Below, one piece after another: positions 1 to 14,500 of a stretch of 64,000 bases of DNA (the first letter of the stretch is position 1; each line of letters opens with the position of its first letter). The notes below the pieces were generated by a model that was not told where the DNA came from, ran no database searches, and was given only the letters and a program-made list of their open reading frames with translations. This DNA comes from Dama dama (lineage: Eukaryota; Chordata; Mammalia; Artiodactyla; Cervidae): the NCBI RefSeq assembly GCF_033118175.1, contig NW_026870963.1, positions 558,001-622,000 on the forward strand, written 5' to 3'. Both the position numbers and the translations under genes were made by a program.

Positions 1-1200
1 GCATGAAGCGGTTTTCAAAAACATGAAGAGCCTGAAAAGGTGTGAAAATTATGAAGAGCTTCAAAAGGTATCAAAAATATGAGGAGCAATAAATGGTCTG
101 AAAAATTGGAGGAGCATGAAACGGTATTCAAAAACACGAAGAGCCTGAAAAGTTGTGAAAAACATGAAGAGCTTCAAAAGCTGTAAAATATGAGGTGCAT
201 GAAACGGTCTGAAAAATTGGAGGAGCATGAAGCAGAGTTCAAAAACATGAAGAGCCTGAAAAGGTGTGAAAAATATGAAGAGCTTCTAAAGGTGTCAAAA
301 ATATGAGGAGCATGAAACGGTCTGAAAAATAGGAGGAGCATGAAACGGTGATCAAAAACATGAAGAGCCTGAAAACGTGTGAAAAGTATGAAGAGCTTCA
401 AAAGGTGTGAAATACATGAGGAGCATGAAACAGTCTGAAAAATAGGAGGAGCATGAAACGTTCTGAAAAATACGAGGAGCATGAAACTATGTTCAGAAAC
501 ATGAAGAGCCTGAAAAGGTGTGAAAAAAATGAAGAGCTTCAAAAGGTTTGAAATACATGAGGAGCATGAAACGGTCTGAAAAATAGGAGGAGCCTGAAGC
601 GGTGTTGAAAATCATGAAGAGCCTGAAAAGGTGTGAAAAATATGAAGAGCTTCTAAAGGTGTCAAAAATATGAGGAGAATGAAACGGTCTGAAAAATAGG
701 AGGAGCATGAAGGGGTGTTGAAAAACATGAAGAGCCTGAAAACGTGTGAAAATAAGAACAGCTTCAAAAATATGAGAAATATGAAGAGCTTCAAAAGGTA
801 TCAAAATGAGATGAGCATGAACCGGTCTGAAAAATAGGAGGAGCATGAAGTGGGGTTGAAAAAATGAAAAGCCTGAAAAGGTGTGAATTATATGAAGTGC
901 TTCAAAGGTGTCAAAAATATGAGGAGAATGAAACGGTCTGAAAAATAGGAGGAGCATGAAGGGGTGTTGAAAAACATGAAGAGCCTGAAAACGTATGAAA
1001 AATATGAAGACCTTCAAAAAGTGTGAAAAATATTAAGAGTATCAAAAGGTGTGAAAAAAGAGATGAGCATGAAAAGGTCTGAAAAATAGGAAGAGCATGA
1101 AGTGGTGTTGAAAAAAATGAAAACCCTGAAAAGGTGTGAAATATATGAAGAGCTTCAAAAGGTGTGAGATACATGAGGAGCATGAAACGATCTGAAAAAT

Positions 1201-1611
1201 AGCAGGAGCATGAAGCGGTGTTGAAAATCATGAAGTGTCTGAAAAGTGTGAAAATATGAAGAGCTTCAAAAATATGAAAAATATGAAGCGCTTCAAAAGG
1301 TGTGAAAAAGAAATGAGCATGAAAAGGTCTGAAAAATAGCAGGAGCATGAAGCGGTGTTGAAAATCATGAAGTGTCTGAAAAGTGTGAAAATATGAAGAG
1401 CTTCAAAAATATGAAAAATATGAAGCGCTTCAAAAGGTGTGAAAAAGAAATGAGCATGAAAAGGTCTGAAAAATAGCAGGAGCATGAAGCGGTGTTGAAA
1501 ATCATGAAGTGTCTGAAAAGTGTGAAAATATGAAGAGCTTCAAAAATATGAAAAATATGAAGAGCTTCTAAAGGTGTGAAAAAGAAATGAGCATGAAAAG
1601 GTCTGAAAAAT
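1201..1611 (+). repeat. Three tandem copies of a 137-bp variant unit
   Basis: Copies start at 1201, 1338 and 1475, each with AGCAGGAGCATGAAGCGG. Inside each copy two shortened sub-repeats (CTTCAAAAATATGAAAAATATG) replace a full one, giving 137 bp instead of 113. Copies 1 and 2 look identical by eye; copy 3 differs near its end (GAGCTTCTAAAGG for GCGCTTCAAAAGG). A related unit lies at about 32085-32190, next to the same upstream context. Confidence 0.88.
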
Positions 1612-2299
1612 AGGAGGAGCATGAAGCGGTGTTGAAAATCATGAAGAGCCTGAAAAGGTGTGAAAAATATGAAGAGCTTCTAAAGGTGTGAAAAAGAGAT
1701 GAGCATGAAAAGGTCTGAAAAATAGGAGGAGCATGAAACGGTGTTGAAAATCATGAAGAGCCTGAAAAGGTGTGAAAAATATGAAGAGCTTCTAAAGGTG
1801 TGAAAAAGAAATGAGCATGAAAAGGTCTGAAAAATAGGAGGAGCATGAAGCGGTGTTGAAAATCATGAAGAGCCTGAAATGGTGTGAAAAATATGAAGAG
1901 CTTCAAAAGGTGTGAAATACATGAAGAGCATGAAACTCTCTGAAAAATAGAAGGAGCATGAAGTGGTGTTGAAAAACATGAAGAGCCTGAAAAGGTGTGA
2001 AAAATATGAAGAGCTTCAAAAGGTGTCCAAAATATGAGGAGCATGAAACGGTCTGAAAAATAGGAGGAGCATGAAGCGGTGTTGAAAAACATGAAGAGCC
2101 TGAAAAAGTGTGAAAAATATGAAGAGCTTCAAAATTGTCCAAAATATGAGGAGCATGAATCGGTCTGCAAAATAGGAGGAGCAAGAAACGGTGTTCAAAA
2201 CATGAAGAGCCTGAAAAGGTGTGAAAAATATGAAGAGCTTCAAAAGGTGTGAAATACATGAGGAGGAATAAACGGTCTCAAAAATAGGAGGAGCATGAA

Positions 2300-3735
2300 G
2301 CGGTGTTGAAAAACATGAAGAGCCTGAAAAATGTGAAAAAATATGAAGAGCTTCTAAACGTGTCAAAAATATGAGGAGCATAAAACGGTCTTAAAAATAC
2401 GAGGAGCATGAAGTGGTGTTGAAAAACATTAAGAGCCTGAAAAGGTGTGAAATATATGAAGAGCTTCAAAAGGTGTCAAATATATGAGGAGTATGAAACG
2501 GTCTGAAATATAGGAGGATCATGAAATGGTGTTGAAAAACATGAAGAGCCTGAAAAGGTGTGAAAAATATGAAGAGCTACAAAAGGTGTCAAAAATATGC
2601 GGAGCATGAAACGGTCTGAAAATTAGGAGGAGCATGAAGTGGTGTTGAAAAACATGAAGAGTCTGAAAAGGTGTGAAAATATGAAGACTTTCAAAAATAT
2701 GAAAAATATGAAGAGTTTCAAAAGGTGTGAAAAACATGAAGAGCTTCAAAAGGTGTCAAAAATGAGATGAGAATGAAACGGTCTGAAAAATAGGAGGAGC
2801 ATGAAGCGGTGTTGTAAATCATGAAGAGCCTTAAAAAGTGTGAAAAATATGAAGAGTTTCAAAAGGTGTCAAAATCAGATGAGCATGAAACGCTCTGAAA
2901 AATAGGCGAAGCATGAAGTGGTGTTGAAAAAAATGAAAAGCCTGAAAAGGTGTGAAAAACATGAAGAGCTTCAAAAGGTGTCAAAAATGAGATTAGAATG
3001 AAACGATCTGAAAAATAGGAGGAGCATGAAGCGTTGTTGAAAAACATGAACAGCCTGAAAAGGTGTGAAAAATATGAAGAGCTTCTAAAGGTGTCAAAAA
3101 TATGAGGAGCAAGAAACGGTCTTAAAAATATGAGGAACATGAAATGGTGTTGAAAAACATGAAGAGCCTGAAAAGTGTGAAAAATATGAAAAGCTTCTAA
3201 AGGTGTCAAAAATATGAGGAGCATAAAACGGTCTAAAAAATACGAGGAGCATGAAGTGGTGTTGAAAAACATTAAGAGCCTGAAAAGGTGTGAAATATAT
3301 GAAGAGCTTCAAAAGGTGTCAAATATATGAGGAGTATGAAACGGTCTGAAATATAGGAGGATCATGAAATGGTGTTGAAAAACATGAAGAGCCTGAAAAC
3401 GTGTGAAAAATATGAAGAGCTACAAAAGGTGTCAAAAATATGAGGAGCATGAAACGGTCTGAAAAATAGGAGGAGCATGAAGCTATTTTCAAAAACATGA
3501 AGAGCGTGAAAAGTTTGAAAAATATGAAGAGCTTCAAAAGGTGTGAAAATATGAGGAGCATGAAACGGTCTGAAAATTAGGAGGAGCATGAAGTGGTGTT
3601 GAAAAACATGAAGAGTCTGAAAAGGTGTGAAAATATGAAGACCTTCAAAAATATGAAAAATATGAAGAGCTTCAAAAGGTGTGAAAAACATGAGGAGCTT
3701 CAAAAGGTGTCAAAAATGAGATGAGAATGAAACAG
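2300..3735 (+). repeat. Direct duplication with 843-bp offset, one extra monomer in the second copy
   Basis: The segment starting near 2300 recurs near 3143. Shared marks are GCATAAAACGGTCT (2378 and 3221), GAGTATGAAACGG followed by GAAATATAGGAGGATCATG (about 2490 and 3333), and GAAAATTAGGAGG (about 2620 and 3574). The offset is 843 bp at first and 954 bp after about 3460, so the second copy holds an additional unit of about 111 bp near 3460-3570. Scattered substitutions make this older than the 53-kb block. A partial third relative follows at about 3930-4200. Confidence 0.8.
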
Positions 3736-6700
3736 TCTGATAAATAGGAGGAGCTTGAAGTGGTGTTGAAAAAAATGAAAAGCCTGAAAAGGTGTGAAAT
3801 ATATGAAGAGCTTGAAAAGGTGTCAAAAATATGAGGAGAATGAAACGGTCTGCAAAATAGGAGGAGCATGAAACGGTGTTCAAAAACATGAATAGCCTGA
3901 AAAGGTGTAACAAATATGAAGAGCTTCAAAAGGTGTGAAATACATGAGGAGGATTAAACGGTCTGAAAAATAGGAGGAGCATGAAGCGTTGTTGAAAAAC
4001 ATGAACAGCCTGAAAAGGTGTGAAAAATATGAAGAGCTTCTAAAGGTGTCAAAAATATGAGGAGCAAGAAACGGTCTTAAAAATATGAGGAACATGAAGT
4101 GGTGTTGAAAAATATGAAGAGCCTGAAAAGGTGTGCAATATATGAAGAGCTTCAAAAGGTGTCAAATATATGAGGAGCATGAAACGGTCTGAAAAATAGG
4201 AGGATCATGAAATGGTGTTGAAATACATGAAGAGCCTGAAAAGGTTTGAAAAATATGAAGAGCCTCAAAACGTGTCAAAAATATGAGGAGCATGAAACGG
4301 TATGATAAATAACAGGAGCATGAACCTGTGTTGAAAAACATGAAGAGTCTGAAATCGTGTGAAAAATATGAAGAGCTTAAAAATGTGAAAAATATGAAGA
4401 GCTTCAAAAGATGCAGAAAAATATGCAAAGCTTCAAAAGTTGACAAAAATGAGATGAGCATGAAATGGTCTGAAAAATAAGAGGAGCATGAAGTCGTGTT
4501 CAAAAATATGAAGGGCCTGAAAAGGTGTGAAAAATATGAAGAGCTTCTAAAGGTGTGAAAAAGAGATGAGCATGAAAAGGTCTGAAAAATAGGAGGAGCA
4601 TGAAGTGGTGTTGAAAATCATGAAGAGCCTGAAAAGGTGTGAAAAGTATGAAGAGCTTCTAAAGGTGTGAAAAAGAAATGAGCATGAAAAGGTCCTAAAA
4701 TAGGAGGAGCATGAAGCGGTGTTGAAAATCAAGAAGAGCCTGAAAAGGTGTGAAAAATATGAAGAGCTTCAAAAGGTGTCAAAAATATGAGGAGCATGAA
4801 ACGGTCTGAAAAAGAGGAGGAGAATGAAGCGGTGTTGAAAAACATCAAGAGCCTGAAAAGGTGTGAAAAATATGAATAGCTTCAAAAGGTGTGAAATAGA
4901 TGAGGAGCATTAAATGGTCTAAAAAATAGGCGGAGCATAAAACAGTGATCAAAAACATGAAGAGCCTGAAAAGGTGTGAAAAACATGAAGAGATTCAAAA
5001 GCTGTGAAATACATGAGGAGCATGAAACGGGCTGAAAAAGAGGAGGAGCATGAAGCGGAGTTGAAAAACAAGAAGAGCCTGAAAAGGTGTGAAAAATATG
5101 AAGAGCTTCAAAAGGTGTGAAATAGATGAGGAGCATTAAATGGTCTAAAAAATAGGAGGAGCATGAAGCTGTGTTCAAAAACATGAAGAGCCTGAAAAGG
5201 TGTGAAATATATGAAGAGCTTCAAAAGGTGTGAAAAATATGAGGAGCAAGAAATGGTCTGAAAAATAGGAGGATTATGAAACGGTGTTCAAAAACAAGAA
5301 GAGCCTGAAAAGGAGTGAAAAATAGTAAAAGCCTCAAAAAGTGTCAAAAATATGAGGAGCATGAAACGGTTGAAAAATTGCAGGAGCATGAAGTGGTGTT
5401 GAACAACATGAAGAGTCTGAAACCGTGTGAAAATAAGAAGAGCTTCAAAAATATGAGAAATATGAAGAGCTTCAAAAGGTATCAAAATGAGATGAGCATG
5501 AACCGGTCTGAAAAATAGGAGGAGCATGAAGTGGGGTTGAAAAAATGAAAAGCCTGAAAAGGTGTGAAATATATGAAGTGCTTCAAAGGTGTCAAAAATA
5601 TGAGGAGAATGAAACGGTCTGAAAAATAGGAGGAGCATGAAGTGGTGTTGAAAAACATGAAGAGCCTGAAAACGTGTGAAAAATATGAAGACCTTCAAAA
5701 AGTGTGAAAAATATGAAGAGTTTCAAAAGGTGTGAAAAAAGAGATGAGCATGAAAAGGTCTGAAAAATAGGAGGAGCATGAAGCGGTGTTGAAAATCATG
5801 AAGAGCCTGAAAATGTGTGAAAAATATGAAGAGCTTCAAAAGGTGTCAAAATGAGATGAGCATGAAACGGTCTGAAAAACAGGAGGAGAATGAAGCGGTG
5901 TTGAAAATCATCAAGAGCATGAAAAGGTGTGAAAAATATGAAGAGCTTCAAAAGGTGTCTAAAATATGAGGAGCATGAAACAATCTGAAAAACAGGAGGA
6001 GCCTGAAGCGGTGTTCAAAAATATGAAGAGCCTGAAAAGGTGTGAAATATATGAAGAGCTTCAAAAGGTGTCAAAAATATGAGGAGCATGAAGTGGTCTG
6101 AAAAATAGGAGGAGAATGAAACGGAGTTCAAAAACATGAAGAGCCTGAAAAGGTGTGAAAAATATGAAGAGCTTCAAAAGGTGTGAAATACATGAGGAGC
6201 TTTAAACGGTCTGAAAAATAGGAGGATCATTAAGCGGTGCTGTAAAACATGAAGAGCCTGAAAAGGTGTGAAATCTATGAAGAGCTTCAAAAGGTGTCCA
6301 AAATATGAAGAGCATGAAACGGTCTGAACAATAGGACGATTATGAAACGGTGTTACAAAACATGAAGAGCCTGAAAAGGTGTGAAAAATATGAAAAGCCT
6401 CAAAACGTGTCAAAAATATGAGGAACTTCAAACGGTGTGAAATACATGAGGAGCATTAAACGGTCTGAAAAATAGGAGGAGCATGAAGCGGTGTTGAAAA
6501 ACATGAAGAGCCTGAAAACTTGTGAAAAATATGAAGAGCTTCAAAAGGTGTGAAATATATGAAGAGCTTCAAAAGGTGTCAAAATGAGATGAGAATGAAA
6601 CAGTCTGAAAAACAGGAGGAGGATTAAGTGGTGTTCAAAAAATGAAGAGCCTGAAAAGGTGGGAAATATATGAGGAGCTTCAAAAGGTGTGAAAAATATG

Positions 6701-9700
6701 AGGAGAACGAAACGGTGTGAAAAATAGGAGGAGCATGGAGTGGTGTTGAAAAACATGAAGAGCCTGAAAACCTGTGAGAAATATGAAGAGCATCAAAAGG
6801 TGTGAAAAATATGAAGAGCTTCAAAAGGTGTGAAAAATATGAAGAGCTTCAAAAGGTGTCAAAATGAGATGAGCATGAAACGGTCTCAAAAATAGGAGGA
6901 GAATGAAGCGGTGTTGAAAAACATGAAGAGCCTGAAAACGTGTGAAAAATATGAAGAGTTTCAAAAGGTGTGAAATATATGAGGTGCAAGAAACGGTCTG
7001 AAAAATATTAGGAGCATGAAGCGGTTTTGAAAAACAAGAAGAGCCTGAAAAGGTGTGAAAAATATGAAGAGTTTCAAAAGGTGTGAAATATATGAGGTGC
7101 AAGAAACGGTCTGAAAAATATTAGGAGCATGAAGCGGTGTTGAAAAACATGAAGAGCCTGAAAAGGTGTGAAAAATATTAAGAACTTCAAAAGGTGTCAA
7201 AAACATGAGGAGCATGAAACGGTCTGAAAAATAGGAGGAGCATGAAGCGGTGTTCACAAACATGAAGAGCCTGAAAAGGTGTGAAAAATATGAAGAGTTT
7301 CAAAAGGTGTGAAATATATGAGGTGCATGAAACGGTCTGAAAAATATTAGGAGCATATATCGGTGTTGAAAAACATGAAGAGCCTGAAAAGGTGTGAAAA
7401 ATATGAAGAGCTTCAAAAGGTGTCAAAAATATGAGGAGCATGAAACGGTCTGAAAAATAGGAGGAGCATGAAGCGGTGTTGAAAGACATGAAGAGCCTGA
7501 AAACGTGTGAAAAATATGAAGTGCTTCAAAAGGTGTCAAAAATATGAGGAGCATGAAACGGTCTGAAAAATAGGAGGAGCATGAAATGGTGATTAAAACA
7601 TGACGAGCCTGAAAAGGTGTGAAAAATATGAAGAGCTTCAAAAGGTGTGAAATACATGAGGAGCATGAAACGGTCTGAAAAATAGGAGGAACATTAACCA
7701 GTGTTCAAAAACATGAAGAGCCTGAAAAGGTGTGAAAAATTTGAAGAGCTTCAAAAGGTGTCAAAAATATGAAGAGCATGAAATGTTCTGAAAAAAAGGA
7801 GGATCATGAAGCAGTGTTCAAAAACATGAAGAGCCTGAAAAGGTGTGTAAAATATGAAGAGCATCAAAAGGTGTGAAAAATATGAGGAGCATGAAACGGT
7901 CTGAAAAATAGAAGCAGCATGAAATGGTGTTGAAAAACATGAAGAGCCTGAAAAGGTGTGAATAATATGAAGAGCTTCAAAACGTGTGAAATACATGAGG
8001 AGCATGAAACGGGCTGAAAAATAGGAGAAGCATGAAATGGTGTGGAAAAACATGAAGAGCCTGAAAAGGTGTGAAAAATATGAACAGCTTCAAAAGGTGT
8101 GAAATACAATAGGAGCATGAAACTCTCTGAAAAATAGGAGGAGCATGAAGTGGTGTTCAAAAACATGAAGAGCCTAAAAAGTTGTGAAAAATATGAAAAG
8201 CTTCAAAAGGTGTCAAAATTGAGATGAGCACGAAACGGTCTGAAAAATAGGAGGATCATGAAACGGTGTTGAAAGACATGAAGAGCCTGAAAAGGCGTCA
8301 AAAATATGAAGAGTTTCAAAAGGTGTCAAAAATATGAGGAGCATGAAACGGTCTGAAAAATAGGAGGAGCATGAAGCTGTGTTGAAAAACATGAAGAGCA
8401 TGAAAACGTGTGAAAAATATGAAGAGCTTCAAAAGGGGTCAAAAATATGAGAACAAGGAAACGTTCTGAAAAATAGGAGGAGCATGAAACGGTGATCAAA
8501 AACATGAAGAGCCTGAAAAGGTGTGAAAAATATGAAGAGCTTCAAAAGGGGTCAAAAATATGAGGAGCATGAAACGTTCTGAAAATTAGGAGGATAATGA
8601 GCGGTGTTCAAAAACATGAAGAGCCTGAAAAATTGTGAGAAGTATGAAAAGCTTAAAAAGGTGTCAAAAATGAGATGAGCATGAAACGGTCTGAAAAAGA
8701 GGAGGAGCATGAAGCCGTGTTGAAAAACATGAAGAGCATGAAAACGTGTGAAAAATATGAAGAGCTTAAAAAGGTGTCAAAAATATGAGGAGCATGAAAC
8801 GGTCTGCAAAAAAGGAGGAGCATGAAGTGGTGTTGAAAAACTTGAACAGCCAGAAAAGGTGTGAAAAATATGAAAAGCTTCAAAAGGTGGCAAAAATGAG
8901 ACGAGCATGAAATGGTCTGAAAAATAGGAGGAGACTGAAGCGGAGTTGAAAAACATGAAGAGCCTGAAAAGGTGTGAAAAATATGAAGAGATTCAAAAGG
9001 TGTCAAAAATATGAGGAGCATGAAATGGTGTTGAAAAACATGAAGAGCCTGAAAAGGTGTGAAAAACATGAACAGCTTCAAAAAGTGTCAAAAATATGAG
9101 GAGCATGAAAAGGTCTAAAAAATACGAGGAGCATTAATCAGTGTTCAAAATCATGAACAGCCTGAAATGGTGTGAAAAATATGAGAGCTTCAAAAGGTGT
9201 CAAAAATATGAGGAGCATAAAAGGTTCTGAAAAATAGGAAGATCATGAAACGTTGTTCAAAAAAATGAAGAGCTTGAAAATGTGTGAAAAATATGAAGAG
9301 CCTCAAAACGTGTCAAAAATATGAGGAGTATGAAACGGTCTGGAAATTTGCAGGAGCATGAAGCGGTGTTCAAAAACATGAAGAGCCTGAAATGGTGTGA
9401 AAACTATGAAGAGCTTGAAAAGGTGTGAAAAATATGAAGAGCTACAAAAGGTGTAAAACTTTAGATGAGCATGAAACGGTCTGAAAAATAGGAGGAGCAT
9501 GAAACGGTGTTGAAAAACATGAAGAGCCTGAAAAGGTGTGAAATATATGAAGAGCTTCAAAAGGTGTGAAAAATATGAAGAGCTTCAAAAGGTGTCAAAA
9601 ATATGAGGAGCATGAAACGGTCTGAAAAATAAGTGGAGCATGAAATGGTGTTCAAAAATATAAAGAGCTTGAAAAGGTGTGAAATATACGAAGAATTTCA

Positions 9701-10479
9701 AAACGTGTGAAATACATGAGGAGCATGAAACGATATGAAAAAAAGGAGGACCATGAAGCGGTGTTCAAATACATGAAGATCCTGAAAAAGAGTGAAAAAT
9801 ATGAAGAGCTTCAAAAGGTGTCAAAAATATGAGGAGCATGACCGTCTGAAAAATAGGAGGAGCATGAAGCGGTGTTCAAAAACATGAAGAGCCTGAAAAA
9901 GTGTGAAAAACATGAAGAGCTTTAAAAGATGTGAAAATACAAAGAGCTTCAAAAGATGTGAAAAATATGAAATGCTTCAAAAGGTGACAAAAATGTGATG
10001 AGCATGAAACGGTCTGAAAAATATGAAGAGCATGAAGCGGTGTTGGAAATCATGAAGAGTCTGAAAAGATGTGAAATATATGAAGAGCTTCAAAAGGTGT
10101 CAAAAATATGAGGAGCATGAAACGGTCTGAAAAATAGGAGGAGCCTGAAACGATATTCAAAAACATGAAGAGCCTGAAGAGTTGTGAAATATATGAAGAG
10201 CTTCAAAAGGTGTGAAATACATGAGGAACATGGAACGGTCTGAAAAATAGGAGAAGCATGAAGTTGTGTTGAAAAACGTGAAGAGCCTGAAAAGGTGTGA
10301 AAAATATGAAGAGGTTCAAAAGGTGTGAAAAATATGACGAGCATGATACGGTCTTAAAAATAGGAGGAGCATGAAGCGGTGTTCAAAAACAAGAAAAGCC
10401 TGAAATGTTGTGAAAAATATGAAAAGTTTCAAAAGGTTTCAAAAATATGAGGAGCATGAAACGATCTGAAAAATAGGAG

Positions 10480-11554
10480 GAGCATGAAGCGGTGTTCAAA
10501 AACATGAAGAGGCTAAAAAGGTGTGAAAAATATGAAGAGCTTCAAAACGTGTGAAATACATGAGGAGCATGAAACGGTCTGAAAAATAGGAGGAGCATGA
10601 AGCGGTGTTCAAAAACATGAAAAGCCTGAAAAGGTGTGAAAAATATGAAGAGCTTCAAAAGGTGTGAAAAATATGAGGAGCATGAATACGGTCTGAAATA
10701 TTAGCGGAGCATGAAGAGGTGTTCAAAAATATGAAGAGCATAAAAAGGGTGAAAAATATGAAGAGCTTCAAAAAGTGTCAAAAATATGAGGGGCATGAAA
10801 CGGTCTGAAAAATAGGAGAAGCATGAAACTGTGTTCAAAAACATGAAGAGCCTGAAAAGGTGTGAAAATTATGAAGAGCTTCAAAACGTGTCAAAAATAT
10901 GAGGAGCATGAAACGGACTGAAAAATAGGAGAAGCATGAAACAGTGTTCAAAAACATGAAGAGCCTGGAAGGTGTGAAAAATATGAAGAGCTTCAAAACG
11001 TGTCAAAAATACGAGGAGCATGAAACAGTCTGAAATATAGGAGAGGCAAGAAGCGGTGTTGAAAACATGAACAGCCTGAAAAGGTGTGAAAAATATGAAG
11101 AGCTTCAAAAGCTGTGAAAAATATGAAGAGCTTCAACAGGTGACAAAAATGAGATCAGCATGAAATGGTCTGAAAAATATGAGGAGCATGAAGCGGTGTT
11201 GGAAATCATGAAGAGATTGAAAAGGTGTGAAATATATGAAGAGCTTCAAAAGGTGTCAAAATTATGAGGAGCATTAAACGGTCTGAAAAATACTAGGAGC
11301 ATGAAGCGGTGTTCAAAAACATGAAGAGGCTAAAAAGGTGTGAAAAATATGAAGAGCTTCAAAACGTGTGAAATACATGAGGAGCATGAAACGGTCTGAA
11401 AAATAGGAGGAGCATGAAGCGGTGTTCAAAAACATGAAAAGCCTGAAAAGGTGTGAAAAATATGAAGAGCTTCAAAAGGTGTGAAAAATATGAGGAGCAT
11501 GAATACGGTCTGAAATATTAGCGGAGCATGAAGAGGTGTTCAAAAATATGAAGA
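10480..11554 (+). repeat. Direct duplication with 817-bp offset
   Basis: About 258 bp at 10480-10737 recurs at 11297-11554. Diagnostic shared variants are GAAGAGGCTAAAAAGG (10507 and 11324), GAATACGGTCTGAAATATTAGCGG (from about 10685 and 11502, with TTAGCGG at 10701 and 11518) and GAAGAGGTGTTC just after. The offset corresponds to 29 sub-repeats, not a whole number of monomers. Confidence 0.82.
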
Positions 11555-14500
11555 GCCTGAAAAGGTGTGAAAAATATGAAGAGCTTCAAAAGGTGTCGAA
11601 AATATGAGGAGCATGAAACGGTCTGAAAAACAGGAGGAGCATGAAGCGGTGTTGAAAAACATGGTGAGACTGAAAAGCTGTGAAAAATATGAAGAGCTTC
11701 AAAAGGTGTAAACAATGAGAAGTGCATGAAACGGTCTGATAAATAGGAGGAGCAAGAAGTGGTTGTGAAAAACATGAAGAGCCTGAAAAGTTGAGCAAAA
11801 TATGAAGAGGTTCAAAAGCTGTGAAATACATGATGAGCATGAAACGGTCTGAAAAATAGGAGGGGCATGAAGCGGTGTTCAAAAACATGAAGAGCTGAAA
11901 AGGTTTGAAAAATATGAAGAGCCTCAAAACGTGTCAAAAATATGAGGAGTATGAAACGGTCTGAAAAATAGCAGGAGCATGAAGCGGTGTTGCAAAACAT
12001 GAAGAGCCTGAAAACGTGTGAAAAATATGAAGAGCTTCAAAAATGTGAAAAATATGAAGAGCCTCAAAAGTTGTCAAAAATGAGATGAGCATGAAACGGT
12101 GTGAAAAATAGGAGCAGCATGAAGCAGTTTTAAAATTCATAAAGAGCAGAAAAAGGTTTGAAAAATATGAAGAGCTTCAAAAGGTGTCAAAAATATGAAG
12201 AGCTTCAAAAGTTGTGAAAAATATGAGGAGCATGAAAAGGTCTGAAAAACAGGAGGAGGATGAAGCGGTATTCAAAAACATGAAGAGCCTGAAAATGTGT
12301 GAAAAATATGAAGAGCTTCAAAAGGTGTGAAATACATGAGGAGCATGAAACGGTCTGAAAAATAGGAGGACCACGAAGCGTTGTTCAAAAACATGAAGAG
12401 CCTGAAAAGGTGTGAAAACTATGAAGTGCTTCAAAATGTATGAAATATATGAGGAGCAGGAAACGGTCTGAAAAATAGGAGGAGCATGAAGCGGTGTTCA
12501 AAAACATGAAGAGCCTGAAAAGGTGTGAAAAATATGAGAGCTTCAAAAGGTGTCAAAAATATGAGGAGCATGAAACGGTCTGAAAAATAGGAGGAGCATG
12601 AAGCGGTGTTCAAAAACATGAAGAGCTTGAAAGGTGTGAAAAATATGAAGAGCTTTAAAAGGTGTCAAAAATGAGATATGCATGAAACGGTCTGAAAAAT
12701 AGGAGGAGCATGAAGTGGTTGTTAAAAACATGAAGAGCCTGAAAAGGTGTGAAAAATATGAAGAGCTTCAAAAGGTGTCAAAAATATGAGAAGCTCGAAA
12801 CGGTTTGAAAATGAGGAGGAGCATGAAGAAGTGTTCAGCAACATAAACAGCCTGAAAAGGTGTGAAAAATATGAAGAGCTTCAAAAGGTGTCAAAAATAT
12901 GAGAAGCATGAAACGGTTTGAAAATGAGGAGGAGCATGAAGAAGTGTTCAACATAAAGAGCCTGAAAAGGTGTGAAAAATATGAAGAGCTTCAAAAGGTG
13001 TCATATATGAGGAGCATGAAACGGTCTGAAAAATAGGAGGAGCATGAAGCGGTGTTTAAAAACATGAAGAGCCTGAAAAGGTGTGAAAAATATGAAGAGT
13101 TTCTAAATGTGTCAAAATATGAGGAACATGAAACGGTCTAAAAAATCGGAGGAGCATGAAGTGGTCTTGAAAAACATGAAGAGCCTGAAAAGATGTGAAA
13201 AATATGAAGACCTTCAAAAGGTGTCAAAAATATGAGGAGCATGAAACGGTTTGAAAAAGAGGAGGAGCATGAAGAAGTGTTCAAAAACATGAAGAGCCTG
13301 AAAAGGTGTGAAAAATATGAAGAGCTTCAAAAGGTGTCAAATATGAGGAGCATGAAACGGTATGATAAATAGCAGGAGCATGAAGCGGTGTTGAAAAAAT
13401 GAAGAGTCTGAAATCGTTTGAAAATTATGAAGAGCTTCAAAAATGTTAAAAATATGAAGAGCTTCAAAAGGTGTAAAAAATAAGAAGAGCTTCAAAAGGT
13501 GTCAAAAATTAGATTAGCATGAAACGGTCTAAAAAATAGGAGGAGCAACAAGTAGTGTTGAAAAAAATGAAGAGACTGAAAATGTGTGAAAAATATGAAG
13601 AGCTTCAAAAGGTGTCAAAATGAGAGGAGCATGAAACGGTCTGAAAAATAACAAGAGCATGAAGTTTTGTTGAAAATAATGTAAAGCCTGAAAAGGTGTG
13701 AAAAATATGAAGAGATTCAAAAGGTGTCAAAAATATGAGGAGAATGAAACGGTCTGTAAAATAGGAGCAGCATGAAATGGTGTTCAAACACATGAAGAGC
13801 CTGAAAAGGTGTGAAAAATATGAAGAGCTTCAAAATGTGTCAAAAATATGAGGATCATGAAAAGTTCTGAAAAATTGGAGGAGCATGAAGCGGTGTTCAA
13901 CAACATGAAGAGCCTGAAAAGGTGTGAAAAATACGCAGAGCTTCAAAAGGTGAGAAATACATGAGGACCATGAAACGGTCTGAAAAATAAAAGGAGCATG
14001 AAGCGGTGTTGAAAAACATGAAGAGCCTGAAAAGTTGTGAAAAACATGAAGAGCTTCAAAAGTTGTGAAAAATATGAAAAATTTCCAAAGCTGTCAAAAA
14101 TGAGATGAGTTGAAACGGTCTGAAAAATAGGCGGAGCATGAAACTGTCTGAAATATAGGAGGAGCATGAAATGGTGTTCAAGAACATGAAGAGCATGAAA
14201 AGCTTCGAAAAATATGAAGGGCTTCAAAAGGTGTGAAAATTATGAAGAGCTTCAAAATGTGTGGAATACATGAGGAGCATGAAACGGTCTGAAAAATAAG
14301 AGGAGCGTGAAGCGGTGTTCAAAAACATGAAGAGCCTGAAAAGGTGTGAAATATATGAAGAGATTCAAAAGGTTTCAAAAATATGAGGAGCATGAAATGC
14401 TCAGAAAAGAAGGAGGATCATGAAGCGATGTTGAAAAACATGAAAAGCCTGAAAAGGTGTGAAAAATTTGAAGAGCTTCAAAAGGTGTCAAAAATATGAG

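Noticed and set aside
493..1017. Long minus-strand open frame (174 codons), one of about 150 similar Phe/His/Ser-rich frames along the window
   Set aside because: They translate the satellite itself. The 113-bp unit shifts frame every monomer, the minus strand is T/C-rich with few stop triplets, and there is no conserved frame, splice pattern or start context. Frame lengths cluster at 62, 85, 100 and 113 codons because stops recur with the repeat.
5315..5518. Plus-strand Lys/Glu-rich open frame of 67 codons, with similar ones at 41589-41789 and 47502-47684
   Set aside because: This is also satellite read-through. The Lys, Glu, Met and Ser content follows from AAA, GAA, ATG and AGC triplets of the repeat, and neighbouring monomers lack the frame.
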